Notes under the pieces: generated by a model | Database searches by the model: none | Told to the model about the DNA's origin: nothing | The model's input: the letters and a program-made list of their open reading frames with translations, nothing else | Shown here: piece after piece, positions 30,891 to 41,138 of the stretch | How the letters are laid out: every line of letters begins with the position of its first letter | Numbering within the stretch: the stretch's first letter is position 1 | Virus record (IMG/VR): IMGVR_UViG_3300044638_001843 | Location: 1 to 64,000 of that record | Reading direction: 5' to 3' (one strand) | Source of the DNA: a virus | DNA: 64,000 bases | Made by a program: the position numbers and the translations under genes

Positions 30891-31826
30891 ATGTTAGAAC
30901 AAAACAATGCTGAACAATCTCAGCCTGTCGAGACTCAGCCAGAATTAGTTAATACCACTCCAGCTGAAGATCCAGTTACAACACATGAACGTGCTATGTT
31001 TAACAAGTATGTTCAGGATCAGGGTCAGAAGATCCCATCTAACTTCAAGGATGCGGATGCGTGGTTTAACAGCCTGTTAGAAGCCCGTAAAGGCTTTACA
31101 CAGGCAAGGCAGGAAGTAGCTGCCCTGAAGAAGCAGTACAATGAGAATGGCGTTAGCAACCCTGCTTACCAGCCATCAGGTGTAGTCGATCAGGTTCAAG
31201 AAGAACCTAAGTCAGAAGACCTTTCTGGAATACCAGAAGATCTCAAAATCACAATGCAAGATGCTTCCAAGCCTCCTGTAAATTCTCGGATTAGTACAGA
31301 AGATTGGGCTAAGTGGGGTAAAGAAATTGACTCTACTGGTTCCGTAAGTGCTACTACCCGTAAGGAAATTAAGGATAAGATGGGAGCTGATGATGTGATT
31401 ATTGAACAAATGATCCGTGGTCGTAAGGCATTAGCCAAACAATCATGGGACGATGCAGCTTCGGTTGTAGGCGGAGGAGACAACCTAAAGCGATTGTTCA
31501 AGTGGGCGCAAACCAATCTTTCTAAGGAAGAGGTTGATGCCACAAACCGTGCCTTGCAGACCAATGCATACAGAAATGTTTTGCTAGGCTTAAAGGCTAG
31601 ATTTGAATCTGAAACTACACCAGCAAAGCCAGCAAGTAAGGAACCACAGGCTTTGCAGAACAGGGTTAATCCCTCCCAGGTTCCACAACAAGTGCAAGTA
31701 TTTAAGAATATGGCAGAACAAAAAGCTGCTGTAGCTGACCCCCGTTATCGTACTGATGCTAATTTCAGACGGGCCGTTGAGCAAATGCTTATTAATACTT
31801 CACGGTATGGGTTTAGAAATCGTTAA
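30891..31826 (+). CDS. Capsid assembly (scaffolding) protein, T7 gp9 type, 311 aa
   Basis: This protein would guide assembly of the capsid protein into the procapsid and then leave. It lies directly before the major capsid gene as in T7. It is acidic, Gln/Glu-rich and helical, with DADAWFNSLLEARKGFTQAR near residues 54-73, and a basic C-terminal helix (DANFRRAVEQMLINTSRYGF) that would contact the capsid. T7 gp9 has 307 aa. AAGGAGAG precedes ATG 30891. Confidence 0.88.
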   Translation: MLEQNNAEQSQPVETQPELVNTTPAEDPVTTHERAMFNKYVQDQGQKIPSNFKDADAWFNSLLEARKGFTQARQEVAALKKQYNENGVSNPAYQPSGVVDQVQEEPKSEDLSGIPEDLKITMQDASKPPVNSRISTEDWAKWGKEIDSTGSVSATTRKEIKDKMGADDVIIEQMIRGRKALAKQSWDDAASVVGGGDNLKRLFKWAQTNLSKEEVDATNRALQTNAYRNVLLGLKARFESETTPAKPASKEPQALQNRVNPSQVPQQVQVFKNMAEQKAAVADPRYRTDANFRRAVEQMLINTSRYGFRNR

Positions 31827-31861
31827 CTCCGTATAATCCAATGGACACGGAATAACTAATG

Positions 31862-31894
31862 GTTTCTCCTATGTATATTTATTATGAGAGAAAC
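31862..31894 (+). promoter_or_regulatory. Hairpin in the capsid gene leader
   Basis: GTTTCTC (31862-31868) pairs with GAGAAAC (31888-31894) around a 19-nt AT-rich loop, then TTTAATT. It lies in the 89-base spacer between scaffold and capsid genes, which also holds CCGT/ACGG arms at 31829 and 31847. In T7 the strongest late promoter is in this place. It may be a promoter region or an mRNA-processing hairpin; no defined promoter can be read. Confidence 0.3.
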
Positions 31895-31915
31895 TTTAAT
31901 TAAGGAGAAACAACT

Positions 31916-33238
31916 ATGCCAATTAACGGCGACGATTTAGGTACAATTTTCCCAGTAGGTACTGATGTAGGCAACTGGCCAAACGGTGGTACAGCACCCT
32001 CAACTACTTCTATTCCAGTTACTAGTGGTGCATCTGATCCAAACTACTGGCTTCCTATTTGGAGCGGTGAGGTTATTCACGCTTATGACCAGTACAACAT
32101 CTTTGAGCCAATGGTTGTAACTGAAACCATTGAATCAGGTACTACCAAGCGTTTCCCAATTACTGGGACCGTTGGTCACAAGGGTGTATGGGAAGCAGGC
32201 GAAGAACTACTAGGTGATACTGGTATTTCAACCCCAGGTTGGTTCGATATCTCACTCGATCAGCGTCCTATGTGCGCTTTCTTTGAGCTTGATGATATCC
32301 ACCTCATGCTTACTCAGTGGGACTACAGAGCTGAACTAGCCCGTCAGGCTGGTCTTGCTCTAGCTAATGTCCGTGACAAGCAGATTGCTTGCATGATTGC
32401 TCAGGGCGCATTTGCTTCCAACCGCAATCCATTCGGTACTGGTTATGCTGGTATGAACAACAGCAGCAACCTTATCCTACCACCCGATGCAGTATTCAAT
32501 GCTCTCGGCAACACCAAGTGTGATCCAGATGCAGTAGTTGCAAAGGAAAAGAGAACCAATGCAGCACTAGCCCTACTTGAATACCTAGAGCGGTACATGG
32601 TTCACTTACAGGAGATCGACGTTATGGGTGGTGAAGTTTACTGTGCAGTAACTCCACAGGCTTTCCATGACATTCGCGCTCTTGGTATTGCTCGTAACGT
32701 CGGTGATCTAGTTGGCGGTGCTGGCCGTCCATTCTTCGGTGGCGTTGCCGAAGCTGGTGGTCTTGGTGCTCCACTAAACACTGGCATGTTTGGTCTAAGT
32801 GATACCCTTGAGTATATGGGTGTTAAGATCATTAAGAGCAACCACCTTGGCCAGCTTGACCACACTTGGGTAAACACCGCTGGTGTTGCAACCCCCAAGA
32901 CAATTGGTGTTACTGGCATTGGTGCTGTTGGTGATGAAATTGGCATTGTAACCGATCTTGGTGATGCTAAGTATAACTTTAACTTTGCTCAAACAACTGG
33001 TGTTTCTGCCACAGTAACCCCAGGTACACTATCATCCGGTGATACTGTATCGCCTGTTAAGGCTCTCGTATGGCAGAAGAATGCTGTATGCTCAATGCGC
33101 CTACAGGGCATGAAGGTTGAGACTGTTAAGGATGTCCGTAGAGGTACATTCTTTACCGTTAGCAGCATCATGGGTGGCGCAGGTATCCTACGCCCAGAAC
33201 TCTGCGGCGCAATCCAGGGTACTTACACTGTTGCTTAA
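31916..33238 (+). CDS. Major capsid protein, T7 gp10 type, 440 aa
   Basis: The HK97-fold shell protein. Recognisable segments are YWLPIWSGEVIHAYDQYNIF near residues 44-63, KRFPITGTVGHKGVWEAGEE, WFDISLDQRPMCAFFELDDI and TQWDYRAELARQAGLALANV; the C-terminus has the VWQKNAVCSMRLQGMKVETV block that is typical of gp10-like proteins. Strong GGAG ribosome site. Codons for Arg are mostly CGT, unlike the AGA-rich fibre and ejection genes, as expected for the most expressed gene. A strong terminator follows. Confidence 0.95.
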   Translation: MPINGDDLGTIFPVGTDVGNWPNGGTAPSTTSIPVTSGASDPNYWLPIWSGEVIHAYDQYNIFEPMVVTETIESGTTKRFPITGTVGHKGVWEAGEELLGDTGISTPGWFDISLDQRPMCAFFELDDIHLMLTQWDYRAELARQAGLALANVRDKQIACMIAQGAFASNRNPFGTGYAGMNNSSNLILPPDAVFNALGNTKCDPDAVVAKEKRTNAALALLEYLERYMVHLQEIDVMGGEVYCAVTPQAFHDIRALGIARNVGDLVGGAGRPFFGGVAEAGGLGAPLNTGMFGLSDTLEYMGVKIIKSNHLGQLDHTWVNTAGVATPKTIGVTGIGAVGDEIGIVTDLGDAKYNFNFAQTTGVSATVTPGTLSSGDTVSPVKALVWQKNAVCSMRLQGMKVETVKDVRRGTFFTVSSIMGGAGILRPELCGAIQGTYTVA

Positions 33239-33263
33239 TCTAGCGTTTAGCTAATAACTCATG

Positions 33264-33297
33264 CCTAGGGAGTCGAAAGATTCCCTAGGTATTTTTT
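33264..33297 (+). terminator. Intrinsic terminator after the capsid gene
   Basis: An 11-bp stem (CCTAGGGAGTC / GATTCCCTAGG) closed by a GAAA tetraloop and followed by TATTTTTT. This is the position of the T-phi terminator in T7, after gene 10. Confidence 0.92.
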
Positions 33298-33311
33298 CTA
33301 AAGGAGGATTT

Positions 33312-33473
33312 ATGAAACCATATAATCCAATTCAACAATCGTCTAGAGGACTTGGCGATTCCGTAGCTAAGGTTTTTAAAAAACTAGGTATAGATAAGAA
33401 GCCTGGTTGTGGCTGCGAGAAGAGACAAGAAATGCTGAATAAGTTAGTACCCTATAAGAAAGGATCAAAGTAA
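33312..33473 (+). CDS. Small Cys-containing basic protein, 53 aa
   Basis: I start at ATG 33312 after AAAGGAGG; the open frame upstream runs through the terminator. The peptide contains GLGDSVAKVFKKLGIDKKPG then CGCEKRQEMLNKLVPYKK. That pattern (GLGDxxxKxxxxLGI...CGCxKRxExLNKLxPY) recurs in short phage and viral-metagenome proteins. The Cys pair may bind zinc. Function unknown. Confidence 0.7.
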   Translation: MKPYNPIQQSSRGLGDSVAKVFKKLGIDKKPGCGCEKRQEMLNKLVPYKKGSK

Positions 33474-34141
33474 TGGGTTTGTATTCGTATACGGATGCTA
33501 TAAACCATATGTTACTTGCTTCCGGTGAGCATCTGGTTAGTGATATTGAAACTGAGTCAGGCGTAGATACAAGTGTAGCTCAGTTTATACTTAACCAAGC
33601 CATCAAGTCTGCAACAATGAGGGGTATAGCAAATAATAGGTTTGTAGATACATATGAGCCTGAAGTCGATGGTAAAATTCTTTTGCCAGCTAATGCTTGC
33701 TATGCCCAAGTTGTCGAGCCGTTGTTTGATTCTACGACGGGGGAGGTGATCCATACTACTATTAAGTCCAATCCACCTCGGCTTTTCAACATTACCAAGC
33801 AGACAGATGTATTTGACAAGGCTTTAAAGGTCGAAGTAATTGTTCTACTAGGTGATCCTTCTAGCATATCCAATCCTTATGGATGGAATGATATTGATTC
33901 TCCATTGCAGCGCGGTATAATGGAAACCGCAGCAAGAGAATATCAAGCAGTAACTCAGGGTGATCCGAATGTAGATCAGTACTTAGCTAGCAGAGAGCAA
34001 TTCCATGTAGCTAGAGGTAGAGCTTCTGATATCTCAAAGAAGCGTCGAAGTATATTTGGTGGTGATCCAGGAACTAAAGCAGCTGTAGATCGCCGTGGTA
34101 TACTAAGTAACGATCCTTACTTTACAAGAACGAGGTTTTAA
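33473..34141 (+). CDS. Tail tubular protein A (T7 gp11 type), 222 aa
   Basis: This is the adaptor between portal and nozzle. It opens MGLYSYTDAINHMLLASGEH, with VDTSVAQFILNQAIKSATMR and RGIMETAAREYQAVTQGDPN later, all in line with the gp11 family. T7 gp11 has 196 aa. It overlaps the preceding stop and is followed after 3 bases by the gp12 homologue. Confidence 0.9.
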   Translation: MGLYSYTDAINHMLLASGEHLVSDIETESGVDTSVAQFILNQAIKSATMRGIANNRFVDTYEPEVDGKILLPANACYAQVVEPLFDSTTGEVIHTTIKSNPPRLFNITKQTDVFDKALKVEVIVLLGDPSSISNPYGWNDIDSPLQRGIMETAAREYQAVTQGDPNVDQYLASREQFHVARGRASDISKKRRSIFGGDPGTKAAVDRRGILSNDPYFTRTRF

Positions 34142-34144
34142 TTT

Positions 34145-37030
34145 ATGCCGTTTATCAGACTTCCTATTAATTCACTTAGCGGTGGTGTTGGCAGACAAGC
34201 ACCAACAAAACGATTGCTTTCAGAAGCACAAAACATTGATAACTGTCTGGTTACACTAGAGAAGTCTGTTGAAAAACGGCCACCACTTACTAAAGTTAGT
34301 TGTGAATCTGGTTCACCATACCTAGGTCAAACAGAGAATTCTCCGCTTAGCGTAAAGAATTCAACACCGCTTACTAACTTCTTGGATCCTCTTGACCCAA
34401 ATCAAGATGGTCCTTTAACAAACTTTAATACTGATAATTTGTTTTTCCATTTCTTGGATATAGATGGATTTAATCGTTATTGTATTATTATTAATAGAGC
34501 TGCTTATAAGTTTGATCCCGTTGCTGTAAATAGTTTTCACTATGAACCTGCTGGATTTGGTGTAGCTATTGATATTAAGTTAGATGATTTTATTTCTGTT
34601 TATAGAATTGAACCAACCGAGTGGATTAAGGAAACAGTAGACAATAGCGCAGGAATAAATAATACAAGTGGATTTAACCGAAGTGTATTTGAGTACTTAA
34701 CATTTGGTAATAAAACTGGTCTTGCTTCTTATAAAATGGCAAACCAAGAAATTCAAATATCAAGCTCTACTCCGATGAAAGATACATTTGGTGCTATTGA
34801 TTATGATGTTGGTATTATTCTATGGAATAAACTAGTTCCATTGGATTTTATGCCTAACAATGCAAGCTTAGAATCTAGTGGTGTTGGTTTTAAAAGCCCC
34901 AGTTTTTATTCAAACATTCCTAACAATGAATATATTCACTCTGGAGATGTAATTAATTATAAGATTTCTGCTAGGCCACCTGCTTACAATGGTGCAAATG
35001 TTGCAGAACCAGCCATCCAAGAAGATATATTAGGTTCATTTGATATTAATGGTGATTTTATTGAGAATCCTTTTTATTGGGATAATGTTAGAGATGATAT
35101 TATATTTGAAGTAGATGCATCAAATGAGTTATATGAAGAAGTTGAAAAAGGACAAAGTAGAGAAAACTTTGGTAACATACCACAGATAGTTTCTTTAGGT
35201 TCAGATAATAATATATCTCAAGCAGTCAAGGACCCAAACGGCTGGCAGGCTGTAAGAATGTTCCACCATTATTTAGATAATCCACGGAATATTCCTATTC
35301 CATTGGTTGATGGTATTGAAGTAATTGACTGGACTAAAGATCACTATCATAGAACATCACCACTTCCTCAAGAAGACCGTGATGGAGAAACAAGTTACTG
35401 GGGATTTGGTAAGGTGTTCAATGCTAGAAGCCCATACCTTACATTCCCCGCTGGTTTCTATAGAGCAACCAGATATAAGAAGAATCCTTACTTTGAGCGT
35501 GTAAGATCTGAAGGTCCAAATACAGTATTTGATCACAGAAGATTCCCCTTAATTATTTATAAGGATACCGCTACAGATGGACAGTGGCGTGTCAAGCACT
35601 TACCTTTATTCCCACGACGATCTGGAACATCCTTAAATAATCCAGGTCCATCCTGTGTTAATAAAAAAGAAAAGATTCAGTCTATGGCTATTTGGAAAAA
35701 TAGATTATGGTTTGCTACTAATAATAATCTATTAGCTAGTAAAACTAATTCTTTCTTTAACTTTTGGATTGATGATGTTAATAACATAACAGAGACAGAT
35801 CCTATTGATATTCAAGCAAGCGTTGGATCCTACAACAAGCTAAGTCATATTGTACCATATCAGAATATCATGCTTGCCCTTAGCTCTGGATCTACTCAGT
35901 TTGAAGTTCGTGGTGGATCTTTAGATACCAACATATCTGCATTTAATGTAGAGTTTAGACCTACATCTTACTTCAGTACTTCCAAGCTAGTTGCTCCCCA
36001 AAAGATGGCAACAAGTATTTTCTTTATGGATAATGGGAAAAGCTATCTTTATGTTTCTGGTGGATCAATGGGAGATGAGTATTCAACCAGTCAAGATGTA
36101 AGCTTCCATTGTAGGGGATACTTGCCAGATGCTATCTCAGCAATTACTGCAAGCTCAGCTACAAATTCTATATTTGCCGTAGACAGTGCAAATAAAAATG
36201 AAATATATGTTCATACCTTTAGAGTTAATAATAATGCAATAGCTCAAAATGCATTCCATAGGTGGATTCTATCTGAAAATGATAAGGTTGTTGCTATGAA
36301 TACTTATGAAAAGGATATGTACATTATTTCTAGAAGACAGACTTCAAGCCTAAGTCCATCTGAAGGATTGGCTGTTTACTATGTATCCTTAGAGTCTGTT
36401 CCAGTAACCACACCCATGATAGATTGGTTACAGAAGATTGAATCACCAAGTATTTTCTATGATTCAATTTCTGAAGAATCTACAATTACCTTACCCGTAT
36501 ATGACCCATTAATTGATTATGTAGTCCTTCACGAAGATTGGGGTAATGATGCCTATAATGCCTATGAGGTTACAGAAAACTTTGCTGATCCTATTACTGG
36601 TCAAACCAAAATCAAGGTTACTGGTGATATATCAGAAAACGCCGTTTGGATAGGTAGATCTTATTTAATGAATGTTGAGCTATCTCCACTGATTGCTAGA
36701 TCATCAGATGATTCTTCATCTGTTAGCGAAGGTGTGTTAAATATTAAGAGACTGACAACTAGGCACTTTAATACAGGTAACTATGATGTTATAATTGCAA
36801 GGAAGAATAGAGCTCAGTCTGTTACAACCTTCAATCCATTGGATCTTAATAATCCTTTAACACCAATAGGTAATCTAAAGATATCAGAAGTTGGGGAGCA
36901 CTTTACTAAGGTTCTTGCGTTCTCAGAAAACCTCAGTATTTTTATACAATCACCCTACCCAACACCATGTAATATAACAAATATCGAAGTACTTGGTACA
37001 TTTAGACCAAGAAATACCAGTATTGAATAA
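34145..37030 (+). CDS. Tail tubular protein B / nozzle (T7 gp12 type), 961 aa
   Basis: The N-terminus has the gp12 hallmark SLSGGVGRQAPTKRLLSEAQ followed by NIDNCLVTLEKSVEKRPP. The rest is beta-rich with WRVKHLPLFPRRSGTS and WKNRLWFATNNNLLASKTNS, which match platform domains of the nozzle. T7 gp12 has 794 aa; the extra length here lies mainly after residue 60 (Pro/Asp/Asn-rich inserts). It forms the DNA-exit nozzle to which the fibres attach. Confidence 0.92.
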   Translation: MPFIRLPINSLSGGVGRQAPTKRLLSEAQNIDNCLVTLEKSVEKRPPLTKVSCESGSPYLGQTENSPLSVKNSTPLTNFLDPLDPNQDGPLTNFNTDNLFFHFLDIDGFNRYCIIINRAAYKFDPVAVNSFHYEPAGFGVAIDIKLDDFISVYRIEPTEWIKETVDNSAGINNTSGFNRSVFEYLTFGNKTGLASYKMANQEIQISSSTPMKDTFGAIDYDVGIILWNKLVPLDFMPNNASLESSGVGFKSPSFYSNIPNNEYIHSGDVINYKISARPPAYNGANVAEPAIQEDILGSFDINGDFIENPFYWDNVRDDIIFEVDASNELYEEVEKGQSRENFGNIPQIVSLGSDNNISQAVKDPNGWQAVRMFHHYLDNPRNIPIPLVDGIEVIDWTKDHYHRTSPLPQEDRDGETSYWGFGKVFNARSPYLTFPAGFYRATRYKKNPYFERVRSEGPNTVFDHRRFPLIIYKDTATDGQWRVKHLPLFPRRSGTSLNNPGPSCVNKKEKIQSMAIWKNRLWFATNNNLLASKTNSFFNFWIDDVNNITETDPIDIQASVGSYNKLSHIVPYQNIMLALSSGSTQFEVRGGSLDTNISAFNVEFRPTSYFSTSKLVAPQKMATSIFFMDNGKSYLYVSGGSMGDEYSTSQDVSFHCRGYLPDAISAITASSATNSIFAVDSANKNEIYVHTFRVNNNAIAQNAFHRWILSENDKVVAMNTYEKDMYIISRRQTSSLSPSEGLAVYYVSLESVPVTTPMIDWLQKIESPSIFYDSISEESTITLPVYDPLIDYVVLHEDWGNDAYNAYEVTENFADPITGQTKIKVTGDISENAVWIGRSYLMNVELSPLIARSSDDSSSVSEGVLNIKRLTTRHFNTGNYDVIIARKNRAQSVTTFNPLDLNNPLTPIGNLKISEVGEHFTKVLAFSENLSIFIQSPYPTPCNITNIEVLGTFRPRNTSIE

Positions 37031-37039
37031 GGAGAAACA

Positions 37040-40000
37040 ATGCCCTGCTACAGTTACAGTGACGGTAATCCCGTATTTTATGCCGACAACATAGAAAAAG
37101 TTTATTCAGCTAGTGGAGCAACTTACTCCTTTTCAGACATCAACTGGATTTGTGAGTTTCCTGTTACTTCCCAGCTAAAGGTTTATACTAGAGCTTCTGC
37201 TGGAGCTGAAGAGACTCAGTTAATTGAAAATACAGACTATGTTTTTGATGTAGACAATAACAATATTGTTTTCAATACTGCTCCAACATCAGGTCAGGTT
37301 GTTATTAGAAGAAGTACACCATCTGATAGAATGCTATTTAGGTTTGTAGATGGTGCTAAGCTTACAGCAGAGCAGCTTAACACTTCTTTCCACCAACTTT
37401 TGTTTGCCATACAGGAAAAAGAATTTGCAAGCGATAAGATTTCATACTTTTCAACTGGTGGTCTTACTGTAGAAGGTGGTGTTAGTCCTTTAGTTTTCGA
37501 TTTAGATAGTATTGCTATTGGTGATACTTTAATATGGCAGGGTGATAAGTTTGTTCCTGGTTCCAGTGGTGGCGGTGGTGGAAGCAGTACATTCCTTCCA
37601 GTCCTTACAGCTCCAATTGAAGCTGGTAGTATCTTGGTTGTAAGTGGAACTCCTTTGCAATGGCGCAATGTTGTTCCTACAGTAGATATTACAGTAGATA
37701 ATCTTATCTTTAAGGATCGTGTATTCTATAAGAATAGAACTATTGGTAATGACTTATCATATACTTCTGATTCTACAAGTATTAATGTTAGCAGTAAATC
37801 TTTCTTAACAAGATTTAAGTCTGCTTCACCAGGATTACAGTGGGTTCTTTTAGATGCTCCTACTGGATACCATTTAGTTAAGACACTAATACCAGCGGGG
37901 CAAGACCATCAAGACCCAGAAGAATGGTTTAACTGGGTACAAGAAACTTTAGATGATATTGCAATTGATAGTGGTAACCCAACCAAGATGAAATTCTATT
38001 GGAATATTGGGTTAAACCGTCAGGATTATAAATCAGATGCCTCAGCTGTAGAAGTAAATACAGATGGCATATGGAAAAACACTAGAAATAATCCTTTAAA
38101 CTGCCAGAATACTCAATTCTGGGATCACCCATGTGAGCTTTACTCTCCTTATGGATATGTTCACTATAAGTTATTTGGCGATCCAGCAAATGCTCCGTTT
38201 ACCACAAACGAAACCCAATGGATATCTTCTATCGTAGAGAGTATTGATGGCACAATCACTGATCTTTTAGGAGTACAGTATACAGGAGTTACAACCTGGA
38301 GATATGATAGCCCCTGGTCTTATGGTTTAGCTAGAACAAAGGCTGGTTTAATACAACTAGACCCCACTGATTTTGATTTGGATGATCCTAATAATACCAC
38401 TTTAGATCATCATTCAAAGGTTTACGGTTACGGTATTAAGGCTTTTTATCTAAGCATTCCACAATGCACCACCTCTACACTTAAGTTACCAGTATTCTTA
38501 TCTGGAACAGATGATTACTTCCATTTAGATGAAACTGAAGGTGGTGTGGCTGAGAGTACAGTAGTTGATGCTATTAATGCTTTAGGTTCTTCTTGGTCAC
38601 CGAGTGATCCACAAACAAATTTGGCTGTAGGCACACCAAGAACATATTGTGATTTTTATTTACTTGGGTTACGCGATTTAGCTTTTGCCGGATCTAGATT
38701 ATTATATCAATTTAATAACGATGTAGACTTAGAAACTAAACGGGCTAGAGATACATTAAGTAGATACTATAAAGCAGGCGCAATAAAGGCAGATTATTCT
38801 GGTTGGAATACTTTAACTACTTCTTTCTTTGGTGAAACTGGATTTAAAAGACTAGAAATACCTAGTGAAGATATTAAACCAATTACCTTTAAGATTCCAG
38901 AGCAAATAATTTACTACAATGAAATTGCACTGGCACTTGGAATGAGTCCTTCTTCAACAACTGTTGATGATTGTAAGAAAAATGTTAGATTCCAGGGTCT
39001 TTCAAGAAACTATATTACAATCTATGACGATCCATCTCCTAGTGCGCAACAATACAATGATGTTAGGGGAAAAAGATATACTTCAGCTACACTGGCTGAA
39101 TCGCCCAGTAATGGTTTGGTTGATGCTGGTGGTTACTACTTTAAAGCAGATAGTTTTTGGGAAGATTGGTGTACGGAGTGGTCTGAAGACATTTTGCCTA
39201 ATCCACTCCATGTAAGAAATGTAACAAATAATTTTTATAATGAAGCCTGTATTGATTGGTTTGTAACAGAAACAAACCTAAGTTCTCTTACTGGAATTTC
39301 TGTCACTAGTCCAAGTACTAATTCTTATTATAATACCTGGAATACAATGCCCACCCTATCTAATATATCTGCTACAGCTGGGCAGTTATCAAATATAAAG
39401 GGTAAATACTTTGTACCCTGGTTATATAGACCAAATGAATTACATGTTGATGCTGCTACAGCCCCACCAACAAGTGGATTTCATATTAATGATGATAAAG
39501 GATACCAAGGAACACACCTTTTAAACATTGACGCTAACTGTTTATTCTCACAGGCTTCTAACTTTATTCCAGACCCTGTAGATGAGTATGTATTTAGAAT
39601 TGTTTCTAAGGGTGAAATAGCTTCTTTGGTTAGGGATCCATCTAAAGATGTATTAAACAGTGCTGTTGTTTTAGAGTGGGGTCTTAACAATCAACCAACA
39701 TCTGGAACAACCCAAGTACTTACTAATATTGAAGATATATTTGCAGATTCTTCTGATATCGAAGCTCTTAGAGCATCTTCAAGATATGATTATTCTAAGT
39801 TAAAAGTATATATTAAAAATGAACAAATAGAGAATCATGGTGGTACTTTTAGATATGTTATAACTCTTGCTATTCAAACACCAAGAATTAAATCAATTGG
39901 TTATTCAAAAGTATTTAGAAGATTTACATCACAGAATTTAAGTTTAGATTACCCAAATTGGGATGATAATGGAACTGATTCTGAAAAAGATGGTGGTCCC

Positions 40001-40324
40001 TGGAACTTTAGTTTAATAGACTTTAGGAATACATCTACAAGTACTGGCAATGCACTTTATACTGAAGGTTCTTTTGATGCTGATACTGTATCTTTTGGAG
40101 AAGGTACAATGGATTCAGTTGAAGGTAATTTAGGAACTACTAGAATTTCTTCAATTGCTCCTATGATTTCTGGTAGAAATGAATGTGCAGTTAAGTTTAC
40201 AAGAGCTGGTATTCCTGGTAATCTATGGATTAGATTGTCTGTACTTACATCAGATGCTTGTGAGCCATTGCTTGTTGGATTAGATCCAGACAATCTTAAC
40301 TTTAGTGAGTTTACAGAGGAGTAA
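37040..40324 (+). CDS. Tail fibre protein with T7 gp17-type N-terminal domain, 1094 aa
   Basis: Residues 1-135 form the tail-attachment domain of the T7 fibre family: an N-terminal ATYSFSDINWICEFPVTSQL, then YVFDVDNNNIVFNTAPTSGQ and LTAEQLNTSFHQLLFAIQEK. After a Gly/Ser linker (SSGGGGGSS near 175) comes a long Asp/Thr/Tyr/Trp-rich region with no recognised family, presumably the receptor-binding shaft and tip. GGAGAAAC precedes the ATG. Confidence 0.9.
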   Translation: MPCYSYSDGNPVFYADNIEKVYSASGATYSFSDINWICEFPVTSQLKVYTRASAGAEETQLIENTDYVFDVDNNNIVFNTAPTSGQVVIRRSTPSDRMLFRFVDGAKLTAEQLNTSFHQLLFAIQEKEFASDKISYFSTGGLTVEGGVSPLVFDLDSIAIGDTLIWQGDKFVPGSSGGGGGSSTFLPVLTAPIEAGSILVVSGTPLQWRNVVPTVDITVDNLIFKDRVFYKNRTIGNDLSYTSDSTSINVSSKSFLTRFKSASPGLQWVLLDAPTGYHLVKTLIPAGQDHQDPEEWFNWVQETLDDIAIDSGNPTKMKFYWNIGLNRQDYKSDASAVEVNTDGIWKNTRNNPLNCQNTQFWDHPCELYSPYGYVHYKLFGDPANAPFTTNETQWISSIVESIDGTITDLLGVQYTGVTTWRYDSPWSYGLARTKAGLIQLDPTDFDLDDPNNTTLDHHSKVYGYGIKAFYLSIPQCTTSTLKLPVFLSGTDDYFHLDETEGGVAESTVVDAINALGSSWSPSDPQTNLAVGTPRTYCDFYLLGLRDLAFAGSRLLYQFNNDVDLETKRARDTLSRYYKAGAIKADYSGWNTLTTSFFGETGFKRLEIPSEDIKPITFKIPEQIIYYNEIALALGMSPSSTTVDDCKKNVRFQGLSRNYITIYDDPSPSAQQYNDVRGKRYTSATLAESPSNGLVDAGGYYFKADSFWEDWCTEWSEDILPNPLHVRNVTNNFYNEACIDWFVTETNLSSLTGISVTSPSTNSYYNTWNTMPTLSNISATAGQLSNIKGKYFVPWLYRPNELHVDAATAPPTSGFHINDDKGYQGTHLLNIDANCLFSQASNFIPDPVDEYVFRIVSKGEIASLVRDPSKDVLNSAVVLEWGLNNQPTSGTTQVLTNIEDIFADSSDIEALRASSRYDYSKLKVYIKNEQIENHGGTFRYVITLAIQTPRIKSIGYSKVFRRFTSQNLSLDYPNWDDNGTDSEKDGGPWNFSLIDFRNTSTSTGNALYTEGSFDADTVSFGEGTMDSVEGNLGTTRISSIAPMISGRNECAVKFTRAGIPGNLWIRLSVLTSDACEPLLVGLDPDNLNFSEFTEE

Positions 40325-40328
40325 TAAT

Positions 40329-40592
40329 ATGAAAGACGAAAAACCAAATGTTTCATCAGTAATTCAGTGGATTCAATTGGTAGTTCTTAGTGTTGGTGTT
40401 GGTGGATTCTTTGTTGATATTGGTAAACGAACACAACAACTTGACAAGCAGAATCAAGATTTATTAGAACTAAAGGTTATTGTCCAAGATCTAGTCAAAG
40501 CCCAGATTCAAATTTCATCTAATGATGCTACACATAAAGCCATGTTAGATGATCTTAAATCACGGGTTGTAGAACTAGAAAGAAGGCGATAA
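40329..40592 (+). CDS. Holin-like membrane protein, 87 aa
   Basis: Residues 12-33 (IQWIQLVVLSVGVGGFFVDI) form a single transmembrane segment, followed by a coiled coil up to the C-terminal ERRR. A short N-terminus, one membrane helix and a charged tail match class II/III phage holins and XhlA-like proteins, and the place after the fibre gene is that of T7 gene 17.5. The open frame starts 24 bases earlier, but ATG 40329 has GGAG upstream. It overlaps the next gene by 1 bp. Confidence 0.65.
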   Translation: MKDEKPNVSSVIQWIQLVVLSVGVGGFFVDIGKRTQQLDKQNQDLLELKVIVQDLVKAQIQISSNDATHKAMLDDLKSRVVELERRR

Positions 40593-41137
40593 TGAATAGA
40601 CTAATACTACTTTTTTGTTTATTATTTACTGTAGGCTGTAAATCACCTACTGCTCAGATTGCTAAGGATGCTAATCAAGTATCTAGTTTAGCTCAATCTT
40701 CTAAAGAAAGGTTTGTTAGGATTGATGAAGCCACAAAAACCGAGGTTATAGATGTTGCGTCGATTCAGTCAGAATGTTCTGACGGGATCAATGAACAAGA
40801 TACTATAGTTGGTTTAACAAAGTCTACATTAGTTGCGTTAACTAAAGTAGAAGACGAGGTTCCTTGGTGGGCTAGTTTATTATCTTATATAATGGTAGCA
40901 CTTAGTATCCTAGCTATATGCTTTATACTATGGTATACTGGGTTAGGAACATTACTTAAGAGTATATTCTATTCTTTAGGTTTATTTATTCCTAAAGCTA
41001 AACTAGAGCAGGCAGAGCTAGCTAAGAAAACGCTAGACGAGTCTGATCCAGTTACCCCTAGGGAGATGGTTGCTGCACTACGGGCATCTGATAAAGCCTT
41101 TGATGCAGCTTACACTAAATTAAGTAAGGAGAAATAA
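40592..41137 (+). CDS. Predicted lipoprotein with internal membrane helix, 181 aa (spanin-like candidate)
   Basis: The first 16 residues (MNRLILLFCLLFTVGC) are a lipoprotein signal with a lipobox ending at Cys16. A second hydrophobic segment at about 93-121 (WWASLLSYIMVALSILAICF and on) can cross the membrane. A helical C-terminus follows. In T7 the lysis cassette next to the terminase genes holds the spanins (18.5/18.7). A lipoprotein here fits that slot, though the extra membrane helix is not typical. Confidence 0.55.
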   Translation: MNRLILLFCLLFTVGCKSPTAQIAKDANQVSSLAQSSKERFVRIDEATKTEVIDVASIQSECSDGINEQDTIVGLTKSTLVALTKVEDEVPWWASLLSYIMVALSILAICFILWYTGLGTLLKSIFYSLGLFIPKAKLEQAELAKKTLDESDPVTPREMVAALRASDKAFDAAYTKLSKEK

Positions 41138-41138
41138 C

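Noticed and set aside
38964-39215. Plus-strand open frame of 83 codons inside the tail fibre gene
   Set aside because: It is fully contained in the 1094-aa fibre gene in another frame and has no ribosome site.
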